Shown: positions 1-8,658 of the stretch, piece by piece
Layout of the letters: each line of letters opens with the position of its first letter
Numbering within the stretch: position 1 is the stretch's first letter
DNA from: an uncultured Bacilli bacterium
GTDB taxonomy: Bacteria > Bacillota_I > Bacilli_A > RF39 > UBA660
DNA length: 46,702 nt
Reading direction: 5' to 3'
Assembly (NCBI GenBank): GCA_947626655.1
Contig: CANQTA010000005.1
Coordinates: 1 to 46,702 of the forward strand
Position numbers and translations under genes: made by a program
The notes under the pieces: generated by a model
What the model was told of the DNA's origin: nothing
The model's database searches: none
The model's input: the letters and a program-made list of their open reading frames with translations, nothing else

Positions 1-133
1 TATACTTCTTTGAAGTAGTTATTTCCACATTTTTATTTTGAAGTATTAAATTCCATTTCTTTATTTTTTTCTATGGATTTTACTTTTGCAACTAAATCTT
101 CTAAATTAGCACAAGATGGTATGAGAAGAAAGC

Positions 134-162
134 TTGAAAAAGTTTAGTATTTATGCTATTAT
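134..162 (+). promoter_or_regulatory. sigma-70/A-type promoter: TTGAAA, 17 nt spacer, TATTAT
   Basis: TTGAAA at 134-139 and TATTAT at 157-162 with exact 17 nt spacing; the next structured element is an RNA with a terminator. Confidence 0.55.
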
Positions 163-168
163 GTATAT

Positions 169-281
169 GTCAAGGAAAACTTGCGTAAAATAAAAATGGG
201 AATGCTTAACAACGCTATGTTGAGCACTCACCACTTTAAATTGGTAATGCACTTAATCTAGTTAGATTGAGTGCTTTTTTT
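169..281 (+). ncRNA. candidate structured small RNA of about 110 nt, tracrRNA-like layout possible
   Basis: Good promoter upstream; internal hairpin GCTTAACA-ACGCTA-TGTTGAGC (204-225); strong intrinsic terminator; no ORF. Confidence 0.5.
249..281 (+). terminator. intrinsic terminator
   Basis: GCACTTAATCTA-gt-TAGATTGAGTGC inverted repeat followed by T7. Confidence 0.8.
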
Positions 282-413
282 ACGTAATTTACTATATTGC
301 AAAAGTAAATTCCAGATTGAATAAGTAAATTCTATGTAAGATGAAAAAAACGTAACTATTCAGACTAGAAATAGAAATAGCAAATAAAAAAGATTAGCAT
401 TTTTTTAACTAAC

Positions 414-599
414 CTATTTTTCTTCTTCGATCTTTAAAACATTCTCATTTTTGTAATTACCGCATTTAGTACATGCTCTATGTGGTCTTATTGAAGCCCC
501 ACATTTAGGACAAGTTGTTACTGCACCAACGGTTTTCTTTAAATGAGTTCTTCTCATTCTTTTTTTGGTCTTACTTGTTCTTCTAAAAGGAACTGCCAT
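414..599 (-). CDS. rpmF: 50S ribosomal protein L32
   Basis: MAVPFRRTSKTKKRMRRTH...CPKCG...CGNYKN. Confidence 0.97.
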   Translation of the reverse strand: MAVPFRRTSKTKKRMRRTHLKKTVGAVTTCPKCGASIRPHRACTKCGNYKNENVLKIEEEK

Positions 600-601
600 A
601 A

Positions 602-1081
602 CTAATCATCACCTTTCAATAAATCTTCTAATTTTTTTAAACGTGGATCAATTTCATCATTTGCATTATCTCCACTTTGTAATTTCCAACCTTCACCCTT
701 TAAACTAATGTTTTTGGCTAAAGACATACTAATTGGAACTTCCAATACAATATTTTGCCATAAAAAGTGCTTTAAATCAAGTATATTTTTTGAAAAATCG
801 ACACAACTAGGATAATTTTCCTTTATTTCTTCATAATTAGTAGCTAAATTAATCTTAAATTTATAATAAAGGGGCTCTAAAGTAATTGAATCTTCTAATT
901 CCATTTCGCCAGCAAATACTCCTTCTAATTGAATATTGGCATTATTATCTAAATAAATTTTGCCTTTAAAAGTAGCATTTTTTAAATCTTTAATTCTTTT
1001 ATCTAACTCTTCATCCTTTTCTAAGGGTATATTTAATTCTATTTCTTTTTTGTAATTTAATTCATTTAAAGCTATTTTCAT
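602..1081 (-). CDS. YceD/DUF177 family protein
   Basis: Immediately upstream of rpmF; LEGVFAGEMELEDSITLEPLYYKFKINL; conserved yceD-rpmF pairing. Confidence 0.85.
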   Translation of the reverse strand: MKIALNELNYKKEIELNIPLEKDEELDKRIKDLKNATFKGKIYLDNNANIQLEGVFAGEMELEDSITLEPLYYKFKINLATNYEEIKENYPSCVDFSKNILDLKHFLWQNIVLEVPISMSLAKNISLKGEGWKLQSGDNANDEIDPRLKKLEDLLKGDD

Positions 1082-1203
1082 ATTGAGTCCTTTCCAAATA
1101 CTACTAACATTATAAAGCTATTCTTCTTAAAAAGCAACTGATAGATATCTGAAAAAATATTGTCGAAATTAGGATAATAAGATATAATTTAAGTGGTGAT
1201 ATT

Positions 1204-1494
1204 ATGTATCGTTTAAAGTATTATTCTTTAAGTAAAAAAGAGCAAATTCAATTAAAAGAAGATTTTTATCAAACTGAATTGGGACAAAGTTTAGATAAAA
1301 GATTAAAAAGATTATTAGTTATTGGAATATTAAGTATTCTTTTTAGTATCTATTTATTTATTAGTCACAATAATATATGGGATATTATAACAGGGATTAT
1401 TCTTCTTATTGCTGCTTTTATTTTTATTATAGCTTCATTTAAAATCCGTATTCAAAAATTAAATGCTTATTTAGTCAAAAAGTCCAAAAAATAA
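1204..1494 (+). CDS. small two-TM membrane protein
   Basis: ORF with ATG and two hydrophobic segments. Confidence 0.65.
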   Translation: MYRLKYYSLSKKEQIQLKEDFYQTELGQSLDKRLKRLLVIGILSILFSIYLFISHNNIWDIITGIILLIAAFIFIIASFKIRIQKLNAYLVKKSKK

Positions 1495-1508
1495 AATAAA
1501 ATTATAAT

Positions 1509-1883
1509 ATGAAAGACTGGGCACGAGATTTAAGATTATTAAAAGAAGAAGATATCATTTGGTATATCTATTTTTTTATTGTCTTATTTGCTTTAATTGC
1601 CAATGCTTTTGAAGAAAAATATATCTTTACTAAAAATAAACAAGATCGGCAAAAAGGACGTAACATTAATATTACACTTTTAATTATTGCTTTTATTATA
1701 TATTTTTATTATTTTGTTATAGCTTTAGAAGATGTCCATATTAATAGTAATAATTCCCCACGAAGGCAAAAAGTGGCTTTAGAACGTTTAATTACTACTC
1801 TAGTCTTTTTAGTTGGAGGAGCCCTTTCTTTATATACAGAGCTTGATGATAATGCTGGTGATGTCGATTTAGCAATTTTCTAA
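1509..1883 (+). CDS. small membrane protein, unknown function
   Basis: ORF with several hydrophobic helices, 14 nt after the preceding gene. Confidence 0.6.
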   Translation: MKDWARDLRLLKEEDIIWYIYFFIVLFALIANAFEEKYIFTKNKQDRQKGRNINITLLIIAFIIYFYYFVIALEDVHINSNNSPRRQKVALERLITTLVFLVGGALSLYTELDDNAGDVDLAIF

Positions 1884-3073
1884 GCTAATTTATAATAAAT
1901 TTGATTATTTTCTAAAGTGATACCTTTTAATTGAGCTAATTCTCTTATACTCATAACTTGATAGCCTTCACTATAGAGAATTGGTAATAATTTCTTAATA
2001 GCTGCGACAGTAGTATCATAAGAATCATGAAATAAAATAATATCGCCATCTTTAATATTATCTACAACATAATTGACCAAATAATCGCTATCTTTATAAC
2101 GCCAGTCATTAGTATCAAGATCCCAATGAATAAAAGAAACAGGGATTAAACTTAATTGACTCTTTTTAATACTACCATAAGGTGGTCTTATATATTTTAA
2201 ATCTTCTTTAAAAATATTTTTATAAATAGTATTCATTTTTTCATAATCTGCAATTATTTCTTCATCACTCATATATTTCATATTTTCATGTTTATAAGTA
2301 TGACTACCTATTTCATTACCCATATTTTTAATATTAATTAGTAAATCTTTATTGGCAATAGCTTTTTCACCTAAAACAAAGAAAGTGGCATGACTTTTAT
2401 TATCACTTAAATATTCTAATATTTTATTAGTCTTATTCTTATTAGGACTATCATCAAAGGTAATCGCAACACTTTTTTTAGCATTAGTATAGTTATAGCC
2501 ATCTTCAATTTTAGAAGTAGCATCTAAAGAAACAGTAAAATTTAAATAATCTTTTATTTCGTTATAATTAACAGTTAAATATAAAGTTTCTTTAACGGGA
2601 GGTTCTATATTATAATCATTAAAATAAATAACTAATTCATTATTTCTTAATAAGTAAGATTTTTTTACTGTTTCTAAATTTAATTCTTGGGCTATATATT
2701 TAGGATACTTTTTATAAAGTAATTCAGTAATTTTAGTATTATATTCTGCTAATCGTTCTTCTTTGATTAAATCAGGAATCAATATTTCTTTATTAGTGCC
2801 AACTTCATATATTTTACTTATATAATCATCTTCATTATTTTTATATAAGTAAGAAGCATATTGCTCTAAAGGTGTATTTTTTTCTATTAAAATATAATTT
2901 TGATCATCTTCATAATAACAATAATCGTTTGGGACTTCTAAGGGCTGTTTATTGTAAAACACACTAAAAGTTACGCCATTTAAGACCGCTAATACTACAA
3001 TTATAATTTTTAAATAAAAACTCTTATCTTTCATAATTATCTTTATTATTATGGTAATTTTTTGAAAATTCAT
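1880..3073 (-). CDS. polysaccharide deacetylase (NodB/CE4 domain), membrane anchored
   Basis: AITFDDSPNKNKTNKIL...SHTYKHENM...RPPYGSIKKS...DILFHDS motifs plus N-terminal TM. Confidence 0.92.
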   Translation of the reverse strand: MNFQKITIIIKIIMKDKSFYLKIIIVVLAVLNGVTFSVFYNKQPLEVPNDYCYYEDDQNYILIEKNTPLEQYASYLYKNNEDDYISKIYEVGTNKEILIPDLIKEERLAEYNTKITELLYKKYPKYIAQELNLETVKKSYLLRNNELVIYFNDYNIEPPVKETLYLTVNYNEIKDYLNFTVSLDATSKIEDGYNYTNAKKSVAITFDDSPNKNKTNKILEYLSDNKSHATFFVLGEKAIANKDLLINIKNMGNEIGSHTYKHENMKYMSDEEIIADYEKMNTIYKNIFKEDLKYIRPPYGSIKKSQLSLIPVSFIHWDLDTNDWRYKDSDYLVNYVVDNIKDGDIILFHDSYDTTVAAIKKLLPILYSEGYQVMSIRELAQLKGITLENNQIYYKLA

Positions 3074-3118
3074 TTACAAATTAAGAGATTTTTCTTATAA
3101 TTTTATTAGAGGTAGTTT

Positions 3119-3604
3119 ATGAGAATAGATAAAAATAATTATTATTTAGATATTGCAGAAAGTGTTTCTGAAAGAGGAACTTGTTTAAGAAGAAATTTTG
3201 GGGCGGTTATTGTTAAAAATGATGAAATTATTGCAACTGGTTATGTCGGAGCACCACGAGGGCGAAAAAATTGTTGTGATTTAAAATATTGCACCAGGGA
3301 AAAATTGCACATTCCGCGGGGAGAACGTTATGAATTATGTCGCAGTGTCCATGCTGAACAAAATGCCATTATTTCTGCTTCCCGAAGAGATATGATTGAT
3401 TCTACTCTCTTTTTAGTAGGTATCAATTATGGAGATCATACTTATGTGGAAAATGCTCGTCCTTGTGCTCTATGCAAAAGAATGATTATTAATGCCGGGA
3501 TTAAAGAAGTTGTTATTAGAAATACTAAAACTGATTATACAATTATTAAAGTTGCTGATTTTATCAAAAATGACGAATCTTTAGAAGGAGTTATGGGTTA
3601 TTAA
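3119..3604 (+). CDS. dCMP deaminase / ComE operon protein 2 family
   Basis: HAEQNAI and PCALCKRMI zinc deaminase motifs. Confidence 0.9.
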   Translation: MRIDKNNYYLDIAESVSERGTCLRRNFGAVIVKNDEIIATGYVGAPRGRKNCCDLKYCTREKLHIPRGERYELCRSVHAEQNAIISASRRDMIDSTLFLVGINYGDHTYVENARPCALCKRMIINAGIKEVVIRNTKTDYTIIKVADFIKNDESLEGVMGY

Positions 3605-3613
3605 CTTCTTTTT

Positions 3614-4027
3614 TTATCTAATTCGTTCTAAGTATTCTTTTCTTACTATTGGTTGTTTATTGCGCGTTAATTTGTTACCAAATTCTTTTTCAAAAGCTAA
3701 TAAGATAAAATTTATTCTTTGAATATTTACTAAATCAATGGAACCTTTAATAACTTCATCTAACATTTCACTAGTGATATCAAAAAACATTTCTTGATTA
3801 TATCTTTCAATTGTATGCAAATAATCATGACTAGTCCTTCTTTTCAGTAAAACACCGTTCCAGAAAAAATTACCATCAGCAAAACCTACTTCTTCACTAA
3901 TTGAACGAGGAATTATTAGATGATGAAAAGAAAGTTCCGAAGAATCATTAAAAGGGAAACCCATAAAATCATATTTTAATTGCAAAAGACAATACTTTTT
4001 TAACATAATAATTTTTAATTCACGCAT
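3614..4027 (-). CDS. hypothetical protein with HNH-like HH...N...H pattern
   Basis: FHHLIIPR...NGVLLKRRTSHDYLHTIE; no CxxC zinc knuckles. Confidence 0.6.
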   Translation of the reverse strand: MRELKIIMLKKYCLLQLKYDFMGFPFNDSSELSFHHLIIPRSISEEVGFADGNFFWNGVLLKRRTSHDYLHTIERYNQEMFFDITSEMLDEVIKGSIDLVNIQRINFILLAFEKEFGNKLTRNKQPIVRKEYLERIR

Positions 4028-4167
4028 ACCAAAACTTATCCTTACTAAAAAATATTATATAATCAGTATGAGAAAAAAAGCAATTAATTTGCAAAAATTT
4101 GACAAAAAGTTGGGATTTTTATCTTTATTTTGATATACTTATAGTAGAAATAGAAAGAAGTGAAAAA

Positions 4168-4614
4168 ATGGCAAAAACATTATTAGTTTTGAGTATTATA
4201 TTATTATTATTAAGTGGTTGTTCTAAATCAGGGACTTTAAATTGCACACGGCAATTTACTAATGAGGATGGTTATGAAGTAAAAGATACGATGATTGTTA
4301 ACTATGAAAATAACATTGTTACAAAAGTAGAACATACGAATATAACTGCTACTGATCCTGATTTATTAGATTTTACAATTTCTTTTGGCGAAACATTTAG
4401 TGATAATTTAAATAAAGTAAATGGATTTAATTTAAAATATGATAAATATAGTGAACATGAAGTTAGATATGTAATGACAATTGACTACAAAGATTTAGAT
4501 GTTGTAGCTTTAAAAAATGAATTTGGTGAAGATTTTGATAGTGATTTATACTCTCTTAATATGGCAATTAAAGATTTTAAAAAAAAGAATTTAAGTGATT
4601 ATACGTGTAAATAA
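4168..4614 (+). CDS. lipoprotein, YehR/DUF1307-like
   Basis: Signal peptide with lipobox LLLLSGC; internal start at 4168 preferred over track start 4099. Confidence 0.7.
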   Translation: MAKTLLVLSIILLLLSGCSKSGTLNCTRQFTNEDGYEVKDTMIVNYENNIVTKVEHTNITATDPDLLDFTISFGETFSDNLNKVNGFNLKYDKYSEHEVRYVMTIDYKDLDVVALKNEFGEDFDSDLYSLNMAIKDFKKKNLSDYTCK

Positions 4615-4617
4615 AAA

Positions 4618-4655
4618 TATCCTTACCTCTTTACATTGAGATAAGGGTATTTATT
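4618..4655. terminator. bidirectional intrinsic terminator
   Basis: TATCCTTACCTC-tttacatt-GAGATAAGGGTA with flanking A- and T-rich runs. Confidence 0.7.
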
Positions 4656-4689
4656 AGACCAAACTTAATAAGTTCAGATAAATACATTG

Positions 4690-4774
4690 TGGTGCACCTG
4701 AAGGGACTTGAACCCCCACGGATTAATCCACTAGATCCTAAGTCTAGCGCGTCTACCAGTTCCGCCACAGGTGC
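4690..4774 (-). tRNA. tRNA-Leu (anticodon UAG), CCA encoded
   Basis: GCACCTG acceptor stem pairs with CAGGTGC; GGTTCAAGTCC T-arm; anticodon loop CTTAGGA. Confidence 0.95.
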
Positions 4775-4781
4775 ATATAAA

Positions 4782-4858
4782 TGGTGGACCTCGTAGGACT
4801 CGAACCTACGACCGCCCGGTTATGAGCCGGATGCTCTAACCAACTGAGCTAGAGGTCC
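4782..4858 (-). tRNA. tRNA-CAU (Ile2-like by resemblance; otherwise Met), CCA encoded
   Basis: GGACCTCTAGCTCAGTTGGTTAGAGC...CTCATAA...GGTTCGAGTCCTACGAGGTCCACCA. Confidence 0.93.
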
Positions 4859-4956
4859 ACTTGCCTTTTAATTATACTATAACTAATTTTAAACTTCAAG
4901 CATTAACATTAAAAAAAGTATCAGTTTAATAAAACTAATACCTATTTTTTATCATT

Positions 4957-5382
4957 TTAATGTTTATCTTGTAACATATTAAGTAAATCAATTTTAAACA
5001 TATCTTTAGAAGCATTGGCTTTAGAAATCATAATACCTTTATAAGTAGTAAGTTCAGACATATGACCTTCAAGTAAAATCTTAGATGGAGTTATTTCTTC
5101 AAGCATAACAACCATTTCTTTAGTATGAACAGTATAAATTAATTTAACTTCACCATGAATTTGAGCAAACATTTTATCACTTGGTAAACGAAGTTCATAA
5201 CGTTCGGTACCATTCTTTTTATCACTAGCAACCTTTTCCCCTAAAAATTTTCCATTTCTTAAAGCTGGATAATAATCAAAGTTTAACTTTTTAAAAGCTA
5301 ACATATTATATTTTTTTAGAGCTCTTTCTAACTTCTTAAATTCGTTTTCATTAATATAATCTAAAACGTATCCTTTCATCAA
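4957..5382 (-). CDS. hypothetical protein
   Basis: 141-aa ORF with ATG and coding-like composition. Confidence 0.65.
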   Translation of the reverse strand: MMKGYVLDYINENEFKKLERALKKYNMLAFKKLNFDYYPALRNGKFLGEKVASDKKNGTERYELRLPSDKMFAQIHGEVKLIYTVHTKEMVVMLEEITPSKILLEGHMSELTTYKGIMISKANASKDMFKIDLLNMLQDKH

Positions 5383-5513
5383 CCATTCCCCCTAAATACA
5401 TGATAAGTATAGCACAAATTCAAAAAAATGTCAACTATTTGTCTAAAAAATACAAACAATTGGCATTTATACTTGATTTTTTATGTTTTATAGACGTCAA
5501 TTAAAATGACAAT

Positions 5514-5759
5514 TTACTTGAGGTAAATAATTGTTTCGCCTAAGTTCCAGTTATTTAAAGTAAATTTCTTAACTAGCTTATTTTCTTTTAATACAGCATG
5601 CACTTCTTTAGTTAGAATATTCGTACTCTTACCATGAATAACAATAATTTCTGTTTGACCCATTTGATAATTATCTTTTATAAATTCGGTCACTAAGGAA
5701 TAAACCATAGCAACTTCTTCACCATGTAAATCAAGACGTGGGGTTTTACTAGTTACCAT
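5514..5759 (-). CDS. Smr-domain protein
   Basis: LDLHGEEVAM...IIVIHGKS...V. Confidence 0.85.
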   Translation of the reverse strand: MVTSKTPRLDLHGEEVAMVYSLVTEFIKDNYQMGQTEIIVIHGKSTNILTKEVHAVLKENKLVKKFTLNNWNLGETIIYLK

Positions 5760-6900
5760 TACCCATTACTTGCCCTTGGTTAGCTTGATTGGCAGAAGGA
5801 TTGACTGCTGGACTTGGATTATTATTAGCTGGTGCAGTATTATTATTAACCACATTTTGATTATTCGCGTTTTGATTATTTGCAGGAGCATTGTTCAAAG
5901 GAACATTACTATTGCTATTATTAATATTATTACTGCCATTATTGGTATTAGTATTAACATTTAGCGTACCAAATTTCTTTTCGTAAGTTGTCGAAACATC
6001 ATTTAAAGCTGGTAAAGAATTACGAGAAGTCATTTTCGTGGTACTTAAAGAACCAGCAATTGTTGCATAAGCGACCGTTTTTTCAGTTCCAAAGCCTCTT
6101 CCCATTCCATAAACATAAGCCCCAACATAAGCATCACCAGCACCATTAGTATCCATAATTTCTGCTATCATCGTTGGCATAATTTTTACTTCATTATTAA
6201 CTGCATAAAGTGATCCTCGTTCTCCTAAAGTAATAATTATCTCAGATTTACTAAATCTTTGCTTTAATTTATTATAAACATTTACTAAACTATTACCATT
6301 ACTATAATCGATTACTAAACCAGATATTTTCTCGGCAGATAATTTATTGAAAATAATATGATTAACATATTTACACAAATCCAAGGATTCTTGGGTAGGA
6401 TTAGTTACCGATAAAACACTCATTACTTTTGGATACTTATCAAAAGCTGCAACCGATGCATTATAATCAGTGCCATCAGAGACAATGATATCAGGATCCA
6501 TCCCAAAGGCATATTTCTTTAAAAATGCATTACTCGATATTTCTAAAATCGTTTTATCTTTAGTAGTAGCATTAACCAAAACAATGGCTTGACTAGTTGG
6601 TTTATCAAAACTAGTCTCAATGCAATCTGTTTTAACCCCAATTGCTTCAAATTCTCTTTTAATTTTATTAGCTGTATCATCAGCTCCCATCATACTTGCA
6701 ATATAAGTTTCGACTCCCCACTTACCAAGTAAATAAGCAATATTGCCAGCGTGCCCACCGCCTACTTCAGTTTTATCTGTAAGGCGCATTAAACTATTTT
6801 CTTTAATCGGAGCATTAATTGAACACGTAATTTCTAAAAGGCTACTTCCTATACATAATACCTTCATTATTTCCACCATACTTTCTTCCTTATTATACAA
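5749..6900 (-). CDS. PfkB/ribokinase-family carbohydrate kinase with Asn-rich C-terminal tail
   Basis: GGGHAGNIAYLLGKWG...DTNGAGDAYVGAY catalytic motif; about 75-aa low-complexity N/P/A tail. Start may be a downstream ATG (MVEIMKVLCIG or MKVLCIG). Confidence 0.85.
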   Translation of the reverse strand: MYNKEESMVEIMKVLCIGSSLLEITCSINAPIKENSLMRLTDKTEVGGGHAGNIAYLLGKWGVETYIASMMGADDTANKIKREFEAIGVKTDCIETSFDKPTSQAIVLVNATTKDKTILEISSNAFLKKYAFGMDPDIIVSDGTDYNASVAAFDKYPKVMSVLSVTNPTQESLDLCKYVNHIIFNKLSAEKISGLVIDYSNGNSLVNVYNKLKQRFSKSEIIITLGERGSLYAVNNEVKIMPTMIAEIMDTNGAGDAYVGAYVYGMGRGFGTEKTVAYATIAGSLSTTKMTSRNSLPALNDVSTTYEKKFGTLNVNTNTNNGSNNINNSNSNVPLNNAPANNQNANNQNVVNNNTAPANNNPSPAVNPSANQANQGQVMGNGN

Positions 6901-6914
6901 TATTTTTTAAAACT

Positions 6915-7241
6915 TTAAAAGAGAGTCCTGACAATATCTTTCATAATATCCATACTTTTTTGGGCAAATTCTTCTAAACCAATGGTTAACTTATCTCCTA
7001 AATGCGATATGCTATTGCTATAATCTACACGTTTGTTATTTAAAAAGCTATCTAAATCAATTTCTTCACCACTGGCAATTAATTCTTCAAATTCTTTAAT
7101 TTTTGCTTCTGTCATTTCGACTTCTTTATGAATATTAGCTTCATAATAACCACTTTTACTAGCAATAAAAACCACTAAAAAAACAATAAATAAACCTTCT
7201 AATATTCTTAAAAAGGGATTGGTTTTCTTCTTTTTACTCAT
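6915..7241 (-). CDS. small TM protein in spoIIP operon
   Basis: 4-nt overlap with spoIIP, single TM. Confidence 0.6.
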   Translation of the reverse strand: MSKKKKTNPFLRILEGLFIVFLVVFIASKSGYYEANIHKEVEMTEAKIKEFEELIASGEEIDLDSFLNNKRVDYSNSISHLGDKLTIGLEEFAQKSMDIMKDIVRTLF

Positions 7242-8170
7242 TTCATGTCTTCCTCGATTAACTCTTTAATTAAGGGGGCTAAAACTTTTAAGGTATTATT
7301 TACTTCATCTATATAATTATATTGACCACCAACTTCAATAAGCATCGTATTAGGACTAAAGTCTTGATTATAAACGCCATTAACCCCTTTACCACTTTTC
7401 TTCATTATTCCCCGCATTAAAGTGGGATTATATGCTTCAATTTTACCTCTTAATCTAGTAACTAAAGCTAAATTAGGTTCATAATTGGGATTATCTAGAC
7501 CAACTACAAATAATACTTTGGCATAAACAATACCATCAATAGTACTGGTAGTATTTTCATATTTAGAAGAATCGCGATGTAAATCAATAAAATATTTTAA
7601 AGTAGGATTATTTTGAGAAGCATTTTCCATAAATTCACGAGAAACTTTATAACTGCTACCATATTTTAAATTAAGTTCTTTGAGCCTATTTGCAACATTA
7701 TTATCTTCAACAATGGTCATTATACCTAAATCTTCTAAATATTCTTTTAACATTTGACTAGCGGTATAAACGGTCATATCAATATTATAGGGTTCTGTTT
7801 TTTTATTTTGATATTTTTCTTCTTGATGAGAATTATAAATATAAACTAAAGGTACTTGGACTTCTTCTGGAGTTTCTTCGCTTGGGATCTCTTCTTCTTT
7901 TTGCGTATTTTCTTCTTTCATAGCGGGTATTTCTAACTTTTCTTCTTTTTGTAAATCTAAATTTAAAGCATACTTTAATAAAAAGTCAATATCCGTAAAA
8001 TTTTTCTTATAAATACCTAGATTATCATTTACTAATCTACTGACTATAGTATTATCATTAATTTGATTGTGCAAATATAAATATCTAATTGATAATGCTA
8101 CTGCTACTAAAAAGAGACCTAAATAAATAATACTACTATGCATTTTTTTACGGGCTTTAAATCTTTTCAT
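7238..8170 (-). CDS. spoIIP: stage II sporulation protein P (SpoIIP-like amidase/endopeptidase)
   Basis: YIYNSHQEEKY, FIDLHRDSS and MLIEVGGQYN...EVNNT motifs; beside rpsT as in Bacillus-type gene order. Confidence 0.85.
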   Translation of the reverse strand: MKRFKARKKMHSSIIYLGLFLVAVALSIRYLYLHNQINDNTIVSRLVNDNLGIYKKNFTDIDFLLKYALNLDLQKEEKLEIPAMKEENTQKEEEIPSEETPEEVQVPLVYIYNSHQEEKYQNKKTEPYNIDMTVYTASQMLKEYLEDLGIMTIVEDNNVANRLKELNLKYGSSYKVSREFMENASQNNPTLKYFIDLHRDSSKYENTTSTIDGIVYAKVLFVVGLDNPNYEPNLALVTRLRGKIEAYNPTLMRGIMKKSGKGVNGVYNQDFSPNTMLIEVGGQYNYIDEVNNTLKVLAPLIKELIEEDMK

Positions 8171-8329
8171 ATCATCACCATCTATATTATAAAAAATTAT
8201 ATGTGAAATTTATGTCTAATCATGTCTATAAACACTATTTTTTAAAGAAATATTTTATTTTACATAATTTACTTGCACTTATGCATATTTTTTGATAAAA
8301 TTAATATGAATTTTTTAAGGAGGGAATTT

Positions 8330-8593
8330 ATGCCAAATATCAAAAGTTCTAAAAAAGCTGTTAAAGTTATTGCTAAAAAAACAGATGAAAATCATGAACT
8401 AAAACAAAGAGTTAAAAATTTAATTAAAGCTTGTGAAAAAGAAATTGCTAATGGTAATCAAGCCGAAGCAACTAAAGTATTTAAAGATTTCCAAAAGAAC
8501 ATCGATAAAGCATATCAAAAAGGTTTAATTAAAGAAAATAAAGTTAATCGTGAAAAACAAAGACTAAATACTAAAATTAAAAATATGAAGTAG
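8330..8593 (+). CDS. rpsT: 30S ribosomal protein S20
   Basis: MPNIKSSKKAVKVI...; AAGGAGGG SD before ATG at 8330 (track start 8273 is an extension). Confidence 0.95.
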   Translation: MPNIKSSKKAVKVIAKKTDENHELKQRVKNLIKACEKEIANGNQAEATKVFKDFQKNIDKAYQKGLIKENKVNREKQRLNTKIKNMK

Positions 8594-8658
8594 TTTACTA
8601 CTTTCTTTTTTTATGGCATAGACTTTTAAGGGGAAATTTAGTACAATTATATAGTTGA

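Noticed and set aside
1-115. Minus-strand open segment ending ...IPSCANLEDLVAKVKSIEKNKEMEFNTSK*, faintly like an HsdS C-terminus
   Set aside because: Too short, preceded by an in-frame stop, and no reliable family match by eye
5770-5964. Plus-strand ORF inside the PfkB tail
   Set aside because: Antisense translation of the Asn-rich low-complexity tract
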